From contig CAZGTM010000030.1 in NCBI GenBank assembly GCA_964528595.1, positions 1 through 42,632 of the forward strand: 42,632 nt of DNA, written 5' to 3'. The notes below the pieces were generated by a model. The model was not told the origin of the DNA. It made no database searches and was given only the letters and a program-made list of their open reading frames with translations. The position numbers were made by a program, and so were the translations under genes. Shown here piece by piece: positions 23,627 to 30,251 of this stretch (the first letter of the stretch is position 1; every line of letters begins with the position of its first letter). This stretch comes from CAYFKJ01 sp964528595. Lineage in GTDB: Bacteria; Pseudomonadota; Alphaproteobacteria; UBA2966.

Positions 23627-25086
23627 AAGTATTCATTGCCTGTCTCGGCACCGAGACCAACACGTTTTCGCCGATCCCGACGGGGTTGGAAAACTTCGAG
23701 GAGACGATGTTGTTCCGGGGCGACGCCACTCGACATACGGCGGATTTGTTCACAGCGCCCCTGCATGCCTGGCGCCAGGCGGCGGAGCTTGAACAGGCAA
23801 ACGTGGTGGAAAGCATCGCCGCCTTCGCCCAGCCCGCCGGTCCGACGATCCGCAAGGTTTACGAGGATCTGCGCGACGAATTGCTGGCGGATCTCAAGGC
23901 CGCGCTGCCGGTCGACATGGTGCTGGTCAGCATGCACGGCGCTATGGTGGCCGACGGCTACATCGATTGCGAAGGCGATCTGCTGTCCCGCTGCCGAGAA
24001 CTGGCGGGCCCGGACGCCGTGATCGGCGGCGAACTTGATCTCCATTGCAGCATCACGCCCGAGATGCGGGCGGCGGCGGACGCGCTGATCACCTTCAAGG
24101 AATATCCCCACATCGATACCCGCGAGCGCGCCGAGGAACTCTACGCGCTGTGCCGCGACAGGGCGGCGGGCCGGACCGATCCGGTGATGGCGGTCCACGA
24201 CTGCCGCATGGTCAACACCTGGCGCACGCCGGTGGAGCCGATGAAATCGTTCGTCGCCCGCATGCAGGAGCTTGAGGGCCGGGACGGCATCCTGTCGATT
24301 TCCTTTGCCCACGGCTTTCCCTGGGGGGATGTGCCGGAAACCACCGCCCGCATGCTGGTCATCGCCGATGGCGACGAGGCGAAGGCGGCGGCGCTGGCGC
24401 AGCAGCTGGGCGACGAAATCTGGCAAATGCGCCACGAGACGGCGCCGGTGATGCTGCCCTATGAGGATGCGCTCGATCAGGCGGCGGCGGCGCCTGCCGG
24501 CCCTATCGTTATTGCCGATGTCGCCGACAACGCCGGCGGCGGCGCGCCGTCGGATTCGACCTTCATTCTGCGGGCCATCCTCGACAAGGGGCTGACGGAC
24601 AATGTCAGCGGCCTTTATTGGGATCCCGTCGCCATCCGCTTCTGCAAGGAGGCCGGGGAGGGCGCGGTGATGGACTTGCGCATCGGCGGCAAGTGCAGCG
24701 CCGAATCCGGCGATCCGGTGGACCTTCGCGTCACCGTCAAACGCATCATCGAGAACGCCGAACAAAGCTTCGGCGAGGTGAAATCGGGCATCGGTGACGC
24801 CGTCTGGCTGCAGGCCGAGGACAACGTCAACGTCGTGCTCAATTCGATCCGGGGCCAGACCTTCAACCCGGACGCCTTCACCCAGTTCGGTATGGACCTG
24901 GCGGCCATGAAGATCATCGTGCCCAAATCGTCGCAGCATTTCTACGCGGGCTTCGCGCCGGTCGCACAGGAGGTGCTGTACGCCACCAGCCCCGGCACCC
25001 TCAACACCGATTTCGGCTCCATCCCCTTCAAAAACCTCAAAACGCCTTACTGGCCGGCGGTCGAGGATCCCTTCTCCGAGGGTTGA
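23623..25086 (+). CDS. M81 metallopeptidase (MlrC-like)
   Basis: The start ATG 23623 overlaps the dctQ stop and begins MKVFIACLGTETNTFSPIPTG, the family N-terminus, giving 487 residues; the longer open frame upstream lies inside dctQ. Family motifs: SMHGAMVADGYIDCEGD (about 101-117), GELDLHCSIT (about 134) with the metal-binding Asp-x-His, and FKEYPHIDTRERAEEL (about 156). A large C-terminal MlrC-type domain follows, including ADNAGGGAPSDST (about 302). MlrC cleaves linearised microcystin and its tetrapeptide, which contain D-amino acids. Most homologues have unknown peptide substrates. Next to a D-amino-acid dehydrogenase, a peptide with D-residues is an attractive but inferred substrate. 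Its last 40 bp overlap the convergent antiporter gene. Confidence 0.82.
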   Translation: MKVFIACLGTETNTFSPIPTGLENFEETMLFRGDATRHTADLFTAPLHAWRQAAELEQANVVESIAAFAQPAGPTIRKVYEDLRDELLADLKAALPVDMVLVSMHGAMVADGYIDCEGDLLSRCRELAGPDAVIGGELDLHCSITPEMRAAADALITFKEYPHIDTRERAEELYALCRDRAAGRTDPVMAVHDCRMVNTWRTPVEPMKSFVARMQELEGRDGILSISFAHGFPWGDVPETTARMLVIADGDEAKAAALAQQLGDEIWQMRHETAPVMLPYEDALDQAAAAPAGPIVIADVADNAGGGAPSDSTFILRAILDKGLTDNVSGLYWDPVAIRFCKEAGEGAVMDLRIGGKCSAESGDPVDLRVTVKRIIENAEQSFGEVKSGIGDAVWLQAEDNVNVVLNSIRGQTFNPDAFTQFGMDLAAMKIIVPKSSQHFYAGFAPVAQEVLYATSPGTLNTDFGSIPFKNLKTPYWPAVEDPFSEG

Positions 25087-26489
25087 GGGTCCTCTTCGTC
25101 CGGCTTGGGCAACGGCGTCTTCTCGACCTTGGTGATCGTGATGCCCTTGGCCGAGTTCTTGCGCCCGCGCGCATTGCGTAGTTTGCGGATTGCCGCCAGC
25201 GCCGCGAGCCAGGTTCGCTTGGTGGTCCGTCCGACAAAGACGGCGCCGCGTTCCATTTCCGCCATCTCGCCAGGATAGGTCTCGCGGAAGGCGGCCCGGA
25301 ACGTCGTAATGCCCTGGTCCGCAACTTCATGAAAGCGGCGCACGCTGATGATCCAGAGCGGCGAGACCAGCAGCGACACCGCGATCACCGCGATAGCCAG
25401 CCGATAAGCGCCGAAATCGATCGCCCCGTTGCTAAGCCCGGCGGCGGCAAGGACGAAGGAGAACTCCCCGATCTGGGCCATTGACAGGCCGGCCGGAATG
25501 GCCACCGCCAGCGAATAGCCCATGAAGCGCGTCAGCGCGATGTTGAGCGCCGTTTTCAGGCCGATCACGCCCAGCACGAACAGGAACACCGTGGCGAAGT
25601 TGTCCATGATGTAGGAGATGTCGAGCAGCAGGCCGACCGAGAGGAAGAACACGAAGAGTAAGATGCTCTGGATCGGATGGGTGACGCTGATCAATTCCGA
25701 GCGCAGCGTCGAGCTGGCCAGCACAAGTCCCGCAACGAACGCGCCATAGGCCGGCGAGAGACCGAGAAAGCCCGACAGGGTGGCGGCGGTAAAACAGATG
25801 GCCATCGCCGCCAGCGCCAGCACGTCCGGCTTGCCTTCCAACAGATCGAGACCGGGCAAATGGATCTTGCCCGGCCGTCCCAGCCGCCAAACCAGCCAGA
25901 TCAGGAAGGCCACGGCGGCGGCGATCTTCATCGTGACGGCAAAGGCCGAGATGTCTTCGCCGCCCAGCGCGTCGGTGACGATCAGCATGGGCACGATGGC
26001 GATGTCCTGGGCGATCAGGACGCCGATCGTGATGCGCCCTGTTTCGCTGCGCAGTTCACCGATTTCCTCCAGCATCTTGATGGCGACGGCGGTGCTGGAA
26101 ACGGCGACGACGAAGGCCAACAGCAGGGTCTGCGCCAGGCTCCAGCCGAGCACCAGTGAGAAAGTCGTGGTGATGCCCAGCGCCAGGCCGAGCTGACCCG
26201 CGGCAATCAATACGGCCGGTTTGATGACGGCGATGAAGGCGCGGATGCTCAGTTCCATGCCGATCAGGAACAGCAACACCAGCACGCCCAGTTCGGCCAG
26301 CAGACCGATGGAGCCCGACTGCGAAATCAGGCCGAAGCCCGTGGGCCCCAGCGCGATGCCCGCCAGGATGTAGCCCACCACCGGCGGCTGGCGCAGCCGC
26401 AACAGGCCGAGCCCCAGAATGACGGCCACCATGGCGACGAGGGCGACCTCGTGCAGTTGGGCGGCGTGACTGGGGTTGGCTGATTCCAT
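25047..26489 (-). CDS. Cation:proton antiporter, CPA2 family (KefB-like, without TrkA-N domain)
   Basis: 480 residues, about 12-13 membrane segments. Landmarks: LRLRQPPVVGYILAGIALGPTGFG (about 30-53), LLAELGVLVLLFLIGMELSIRAF (about 63-85), AVSSTAVAIKMLEE (about 128-141), and IGVLIAQDIAIVPMLIV (about 154-170), in which the Gln-Asp pair matches the cation-binding site of the family. Kef proteins carry a C-terminal NAD-binding TrkA-N domain. Here the membrane part is followed only by about 95 residues rich in Lys/Arg and then Pro/Glu/Ser, so gating must differ. It probably exchanges K+ or Na+ for H+. ATG 26489 has GGAGG upstream. The C-terminal codons overlap the end of the M81 gene on the other strand. 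Confidence 0.82.
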   Translation of the reverse strand: MESANPSHAAQLHEVALVAMVAVILGLGLLRLRQPPVVGYILAGIALGPTGFGLISQSGSIGLLAELGVLVLLFLIGMELSIRAFIAVIKPAVLIAAGQLGLALGITTTFSLVLGWSLAQTLLLAFVVAVSSTAVAIKMLEEIGELRSETGRITIGVLIAQDIAIVPMLIVTDALGGEDISAFAVTMKIAAAVAFLIWLVWRLGRPGKIHLPGLDLLEGKPDVLALAAMAICFTAATLSGFLGLSPAYGAFVAGLVLASSTLRSELISVTHPIQSILLFVFFLSVGLLLDISYIMDNFATVFLFVLGVIGLKTALNIALTRFMGYSLAVAIPAGLSMAQIGEFSFVLAAAGLSNGAIDFGAYRLAIAVIAVSLLVSPLWIISVRRFHEVADQGITTFRAAFRETYPGEMAEMERGAVFVGRTTKRTWLAALAAIRKLRNARGRKNSAKGITITKVEKTPLPKPDEEDPQPSEKGSSTAGQ

Positions 26490-26589
26490 TTATTCGTTTC
26501 CTCCGGCGGGGCAACGGATGCCGCAGCAATATGGCGCAAATATGACAACCGGCGATGGGGCTCCAACCCAATTGACCATGATCATCCCA

Positions 26590-26619
26590 TTGACCTTCCA
26601 GTTCTGGAACCCTCATAAG
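26590..26619 (+). promoter_or_regulatory. MerR/CueR-like promoter before the DUF411 gene
   Basis: TTGACC (26590-26595) and CATAAG (26614-26619) are 18 bp apart, longer than the optimal 17. The spacer contains the inverted repeat TTCCAG-TT-CTGGAA (26596-26609). MerR-family copper regulators bind a dyad in an over-long spacer beginning ACCTTCC, as here. The right arm (GGAACCC) departs from the CueR consensus and the centre is one base short, so the regulator is uncertain. A second CCCAATTGACC at 26567-26577 duplicates the -35 region 19 bp upstream. Confidence 0.5.
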
Positions 26620-26657
26620 CTGGTTGGGACGAAATCATTCTACCGAAAGGCACGGCC

Positions 26658-27107
26658 ATGAAACGGCATCTGCAAACATTTTTTTCCGCTGCCCTGCTGG
26701 CTTTTCTGCTCTCGACCGCCGGGACCGGACTGGCTCTCGCCGCGGAGATGACGGTCTACAAGTCGGCCAGTTGCGGCTGTTGCGGCAATTGGGTCAAGCA
26801 CATGCGGATGCACGGCCATACCGTCGAAGTTCGCAACATGGATGATCTCGACCAGGTCAAGAAGATGGCCGGCGTACCGGAGGGGCTGCAGTCCTGTCAT
26901 ACGGCCGTCGTCGAGGGCTATGTCGTCGAGGGCCACGTGCCGGCGGCCGAAGTGGCCAAGCTGCTTCGGAGTCGGCCCAAAGTTCGCGGCCTGTCGGTGC
27001 CGGGCATGCCGACGGGCTCGCCCGGCATGGAAGGCGGCGCGCCGGAGCGCTACGACGTGCTGGCGTTCCAGCCGGACGGTACGGCCAGCGTCTTCGCCAG
27101 GTACTAA
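26658..27107 (+). CDS. Periplasmic DUF411 metal-binding protein
   Basis: 149 residues with a signal peptide (MKRHLQTFFSAALLAFLLSTAGTGLALAA, cleavage near residue 29). The mature part is one DUF411 domain: MTVYKSASCGCCGNWVKHMRMHGHTVEV, with the Cys-Gly-Cys-Cys cluster near residue 38, GVPEGLQSCHTAVVEGYVVEGHVPA with a further Cys-His, and the closing GMPTGSPGME. The thioredoxin-like CGCC site and Met/His residues are thought to bind copper; family members occur with copper-resistance genes. The promoter upstream has a MerR-type dyad, which supports metal induction. No copper ATPase or multicopper oxidase is next to it. It ends 23 bp before the convergent caspase-like gene. Confidence 0.85.
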   Translation: MKRHLQTFFSAALLAFLLSTAGTGLALAAEMTVYKSASCGCCGNWVKHMRMHGHTVEVRNMDDLDQVKKMAGVPEGLQSCHTAVVEGYVVEGHVPAAEVAKLLRSRPKVRGLSVPGMPTGSPGMEGGAPERYDVLAFQPDGTASVFARY

Positions 27108-27130
27108 GATCCCGCGACTATCGTTGCCGC

Positions 27131-28585
27131 CTATTTCGGCGGCTTCCATTTCTGCTTCTTCGGGGGACGCTGCTTTGCTTGGGGCGGCGGTGGCCGTTTG
27201 TCGTTGGTCAGCGCGGCGCCGCGCAGGAAGGCGTGGGCGCGGCCGGCGAAGTGGCCATTGGGGTAGCGATTGACGTACTGGCGGTAAGCTCTGGGCCGGC
27301 CGCTCTCCTGGGCGATGCGCCAGAGGCGGAGTTCACCGGGCTTCAACTGCGACAGCGCTGACGCCTTGATGTAACCCTCGTCGTTTCCGAACTGAACGCG
27401 CAGCCAGTTGCTGCCCTTGACCCGGCCCGTGACGCGGACCGGCTGGTCGGGCCGGAGCCTGCCGATTCTGGCCGCCTTGTTTTCAGGCCGGGCGCGGACA
27501 CCGACCAGTCTGCGGCTCACGGCGGGGCGGTCCATGCGGATGACGTCGCGGTAAATCTCCAAACCCTTGATGATGGTTTTCAGGACGAGATCGGTTGTCG
27601 AACCACGGGGCTGGTCTTGCGGCGGCGGCGTGGGTTGGGGCTGGTCGGTCACGTCTTCCGGCGGCAGCCACTTCTGCGTGGGTTCAGCTTTCGCAACCTT
27701 GTCGGCAGTCTTGGTCCGCTCGGTGATTTCAGGCCGCTTCGGTTTCGCCCAGGGGGAAAACGTGGCGAACAGTCGCTCCGGCGCACCACTCAGGGACGCG
27801 TCCTGTTCGCGGCCGTAGGTGCGCCTGGCGATCCTGGTCATGTCCTTGTCGAGGAAAGCTTTCATCTCGCCGGCGCGGATGTGGCCGTCGAGGTCGAGAT
27901 CGGCCTCGCCATAGACGCCGCGCAGGAAATATTCGGTGAACAGACCGTGGCGCGCCCGGTGATCCCAACTGGCCAGCTGACCGGCGCCGGCAGCCGTCAG
28001 GACCGTCAATCCCGGCGCGTGGGCCTCGTCTCGGGCGGAAATGGATATGCCTGAGGAGGAGGGAAAGAGCGTGCCGCCGGCGCTGTTGCCGGAGAAGCAG
28101 GCGTCCAGCACGATGGTGGCGTTTTTGTAATCCTTCAGGTTCTCGAACAATTGCGAAATGGGATAGCCGCTGATATCGGCGAAGTCGGGTTCCGCGTCGA
28201 CAGGCAGCAGGTAGCGCCGTTGATCGGTCAAACCAGGGACGCCGTGACCGGAAAAGAACACGAACACCTCACCGGCCTGCTCGGGATCGGCATAGCGCCA
28301 AAGACGGCCCCGCGGATTGCGTTCGTTGCCGAATGTCGCTTCCATCTGGGCTTTGGTGGCGTTGCGCAGTTCGATGATGTTGGCGGCGTCGAAGCCGCGC
28401 ACGCCGACCAAATACGCCTTGATCGCGGCGGCGTCGCGACCGGCGTACGCGACGTCGGGAATGCCTTCCTGATAGTCCGAATTGCCGATGATGACGGCAA
28501 CGTTTTCACCGGCGACGGTCGTCCGGGCCGCCAGCGCTAAACCGGCAGCCAACAGTACCGCACCGACATTCTTCCGGCCTGTCAT
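27131..28585 (-). CDS. Secreted caspase-family (C14) protease with EF-hand loop and SH3 domain
   Basis: 484 residues. Signal peptide to about residue 25 (cleavage near TVAG). The caspase fold starts at NVAVIIGNSDYQEGIPDVAYAGRDAAAIKAYL. Catalytic His114 is in FFSGHG and Cys163 in LDACFSG. Residues 229-240 read DLDLDGHIRAGE, a perfect 12-residue EF-hand calcium loop (acidic at 1, 3, 5, Gly6, Ile8, Glu12). After a Pro-rich linker (about 280-345) comes a bacterial SH3 domain (about 372-425, LVGVRARPENKAARIGRLRP...EGYIKASAL), then a short helical repeat-like segment and a Lys/Pro-rich tail. Bacterial metacaspase-like proteases cleave after Arg/Lys and are often calcium-dependent. SH3 domains usually target cell-wall or protein ligands, so a periplasmic role is likely. 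The SD GGAGG lies 4 bases before ATG 28585. Confidence 0.82.
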   Translation of the reverse strand: MTGRKNVGAVLLAAGLALAARTTVAGENVAVIIGNSDYQEGIPDVAYAGRDAAAIKAYLVGVRGFDAANIIELRNATKAQMEATFGNERNPRGRLWRYADPEQAGEVFVFFSGHGVPGLTDQRRYLLPVDAEPDFADISGYPISQLFENLKDYKNATIVLDACFSGNSAGGTLFPSSSGISISARDEAHAPGLTVLTAAGAGQLASWDHRARHGLFTEYFLRGVYGEADLDLDGHIRAGEMKAFLDKDMTRIARRTYGREQDASLSGAPERLFATFSPWAKPKRPEITERTKTADKVAKAEPTQKWLPPEDVTDQPQPTPPPQDQPRGSTTDLVLKTIIKGLEIYRDVIRMDRPAVSRRLVGVRARPENKAARIGRLRPDQPVRVTGRVKGSNWLRVQFGNDEGYIKASALSQLKPGELRLWRIAQESGRPRAYRQYVNRYPNGHFAGRAHAFLRGAALTNDKRPPPPQAKQRPPKKQKWKPPK

Positions 28586-28615
28586 CGATCCTCCGTGTTC
28601 CGATTGGGCAGCGTT

Positions 28616-28645
28616 TTGAAAAGTATGCCCGATCAGGCGTTAAAT
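28616..28645 (+). promoter_or_regulatory. Possible sigma-70 promoter for the enoyl-CoA hydratase gene
   Basis: TTGAAA (28616-28621), an 18-bp spacer and TTAAAT (28640-28645) lie in the divergent gap between the caspase-like gene and the hydratase. The match to consensus is moderate, and the start codon is 160 bp downstream, leaving a long leader with no structure that I recognise. Confidence 0.3.
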
Positions 28646-28807
28646 GTCCGTTCACCCCAAATCGAGGCACATGCGTACATATGGGAAGATTAGCCTCGGA
28701 ATTCGCCCAAATCGTGACCGCCGCGCAATGTTTATGTGTTTTCGGGATCGGCGGTGATAGAGTTTTTGTCCGGTTATCAGGGGGTTGCTACCCAGGGAGA
28801 TAGTCAA

Positions 28808-29614
28808 ATGAGCATCTCGGCGGAAAAACGGACGGCGGACGCAAATCCCGAAGTTTTGGTCGAACTCGACGACGGCGTCGGCATCGTCACTTTCAATCGC
28901 CCCGACCAGCGCAACCCCTTGACGAGGGAAGTACCGGGGCTTCTCAACGCGGCCTTTGACCGCTTGGAAGCCGACAAGTCCTGCCGTGTCATCATTATCA
29001 CGGGCAGCGGGCCGGCCTTTTGTGGCGGCGCCGATCTCAAGGGGTTGTTGGGCGTCGAAGAGGTCGACATCGAGTGGCAACTGGATGTCATCCGGGCAGC
29101 CTTCGGCCTGACCAAGCGCATCCGCGAATTGGAATTGCCGGTCATCGCCGCGGTCAACGGCCATGCCGTCGGCGGCGGCGCGGCCCTGGCGATGGCCTGT
29201 GACTTCGCCGTCGCCTCGCCCGACGCCAGCTATTATTTTGCCTTTGGCCGGATCGGCGCCAGCGGCGCTGATATGGGATGCACCTATCTATTGCCGCGAT
29301 ACGTCGGCACCGCCAAGGCCCGGCAGCTGATCCTGACAGGCGCCACGGTCGACGCCGAAATGGGTCGGGAACTCGGATTATTCGCCGACGTCGTACCGGC
29401 CGACCAGCTACTGGAGCAATCCCAAACCATGGCGCGCCGGATCATCGAGGCCTACCCCCGCCGGGCCGCCGCCAACACCAAGAACGCCCTATTGCGCGGC
29501 GAGACGACGGATCTCGCGACCTGCTTGTCCTACGAGGCCGTCATTCAGAACTATATGTTCCGCACCGACGAACACAAGGAACGCCTGGACGCGTTCCTGC
29601 AGCGCTGGAAGTAA
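28808..29614 (+). CDS. Enoyl-CoA hydratase/isomerase family protein (crotonase fold)
   Basis: The start ATG 28808 (MSISAEKRT) has GGGAGA seven bases upstream; the frame extends further up but without an SD. The protein is 268 residues. Crotonase motifs: VGIVTFNRPDQRNPL (about 28-42), the oxyanion-hole block GSGPAFCGGADLKGL (about 67-81), and AAVNGHAVGGGAALAMACDFAVAS (about 115-138). The typical first catalytic Glu region (here HAVGGGAALAMA) lacks Glu, while the second region reads FAFGRIGASGADMGCTYLLPRYVG with no Glu either. A simple hydratase mechanism is therefore doubtful, and an isomerase or other crotonase activity is possible. It ends one base before the convergent Lrp gene. Its substrate is unknown; a link to the acyl-CoA from the adjacent oxidoreductase is inferred. 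Confidence 0.8.
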   Translation: MSISAEKRTADANPEVLVELDDGVGIVTFNRPDQRNPLTREVPGLLNAAFDRLEADKSCRVIIITGSGPAFCGGADLKGLLGVEEVDIEWQLDVIRAAFGLTKRIRELELPVIAAVNGHAVGGGAALAMACDFAVASPDASYYFAFGRIGASGADMGCTYLLPRYVGTAKARQLILTGATVDAEMGRELGLFADVVPADQLLEQSQTMARRIIEAYPRRAAANTKNALLRGETTDLATCLSYEAVIQNYMFRTDEHKERLDAFLQRWK

Positions 29615-29615
29615 C

Positions 29616-30086
29616 TCAGATCTCGCCGGCGGATTCGACCGGCAGGGCGGCGCTTTGCTTGATCGCCTTGAGGGCGAAACTGGAATTCACCCGTTCGACG
29701 CCCGGCATGTGCGCCACCTCGCTTCGCAAAAACCGGTCGAAATCCTCCATGTCGGTCACCATGACGTGGACGAGGTAGTCTTGACCCCCCGTCATGGCGT
29801 AACATTCCACGACCTCTTCGCGCTTTGATATAAGAGCTTCGAATGCTTCTGCGTGGTGGAGGTCGACGGCGACATTGACGAAGGCATTGAGACCGAGACC
29901 GACGGCTTTAGGGGCGACAAGGGCGGAATAGCCCCGAATCACGCCGGCGTCTTCCAGTTGCTTCTTGCGCCGCCAACAGGGGGAGGGGGAGAGTCCGACT
30001 TGCTTCGCCAGATCGGCCATTCCCATGCGGCCGTCGCGCTGCAGGGCGGCGAGAATCATGCGGTCGTAGCGATCCAGATGAGCCAT
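29616..30086 (-). CDS. Lrp/AsnC-family transcriptional regulator
   Basis: 156 residues, full length. N-terminal winged helix-turn-helix (about 4-52: LDRYDRMILAALQRDGRMGMADLAKQVGLSPSPCWRRKKQLEDAGVIRGYSA). C-terminal RAM ligand-binding domain (about 66-142: FVNVAVDLHHAEAFEALIS, GGQDYLVHVMVTDMEDFDRFL, GVERVNSSFALKAIKQ). These regulators form octamers that sense amino acids, often aromatic or branched, and usually control the adjacent operon and themselves. It is divergent from the second indolepyruvate-type oxidoreductase, with AT-rich inverted repeats between them starting 9 bp from its ATG. Control of aryl-pyruvate or amino-acid breakdown by an amino-acid effector is a reasonable inference. 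Confidence 0.88.
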   Translation of the reverse strand: MAHLDRYDRMILAALQRDGRMGMADLAKQVGLSPSPCWRRKKQLEDAGVIRGYSALVAPKAVGLGLNAFVNVAVDLHHAEAFEALISKREEVVECYAMTGGQDYLVHVMVTDMEDFDRFLRSEVAHMPGVERVNSSFALKAIKQSAALPVESAGEI

Positions 30087-30094
30087 GGAAAATC

Positions 30095-30131
30095 ATTCCA
30101 AAATTTAGACTAATTTGGAATAATTATCCAA
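30095..30131. promoter_or_regulatory. Overlapping inverted repeats, likely Lrp operator
   Basis: ATTCCAAA (30095-30102) pairs with TTTGGAAT (30114-30121), an 8-bp perfect dyad with an 11-base AT-rich spacer. TTGGA (30115-30119) also pairs with TCCAA (30127-30131). Three TCCAA-type half-sites in 37 bp, 9 bp upstream of the lrp ATG and within the divergent gap to the oxidoreductase, fit cooperative binding of an Lrp-type octamer. Confidence 0.62.
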
Positions 30132-30251
30132 TTTCTCTTAGTTAACAAGGATATTCGCAGTGATTTACCCCATTTAGGGAACCTATTATTTTCCTGGTCG
30201 CGGGGAGGCGGCGCCGCAGCGCCGCGAGGCGGCCAATGAGGTGGAGAAAAT

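Noticed and set aside
25047..26489. Glutathione-gated KefB/KefC potassium efflux system.
   Set aside because: The C-terminal TrkA-N domain and a KefF/KefG partner are missing, so only the general CPA2 antiporter family is supported.
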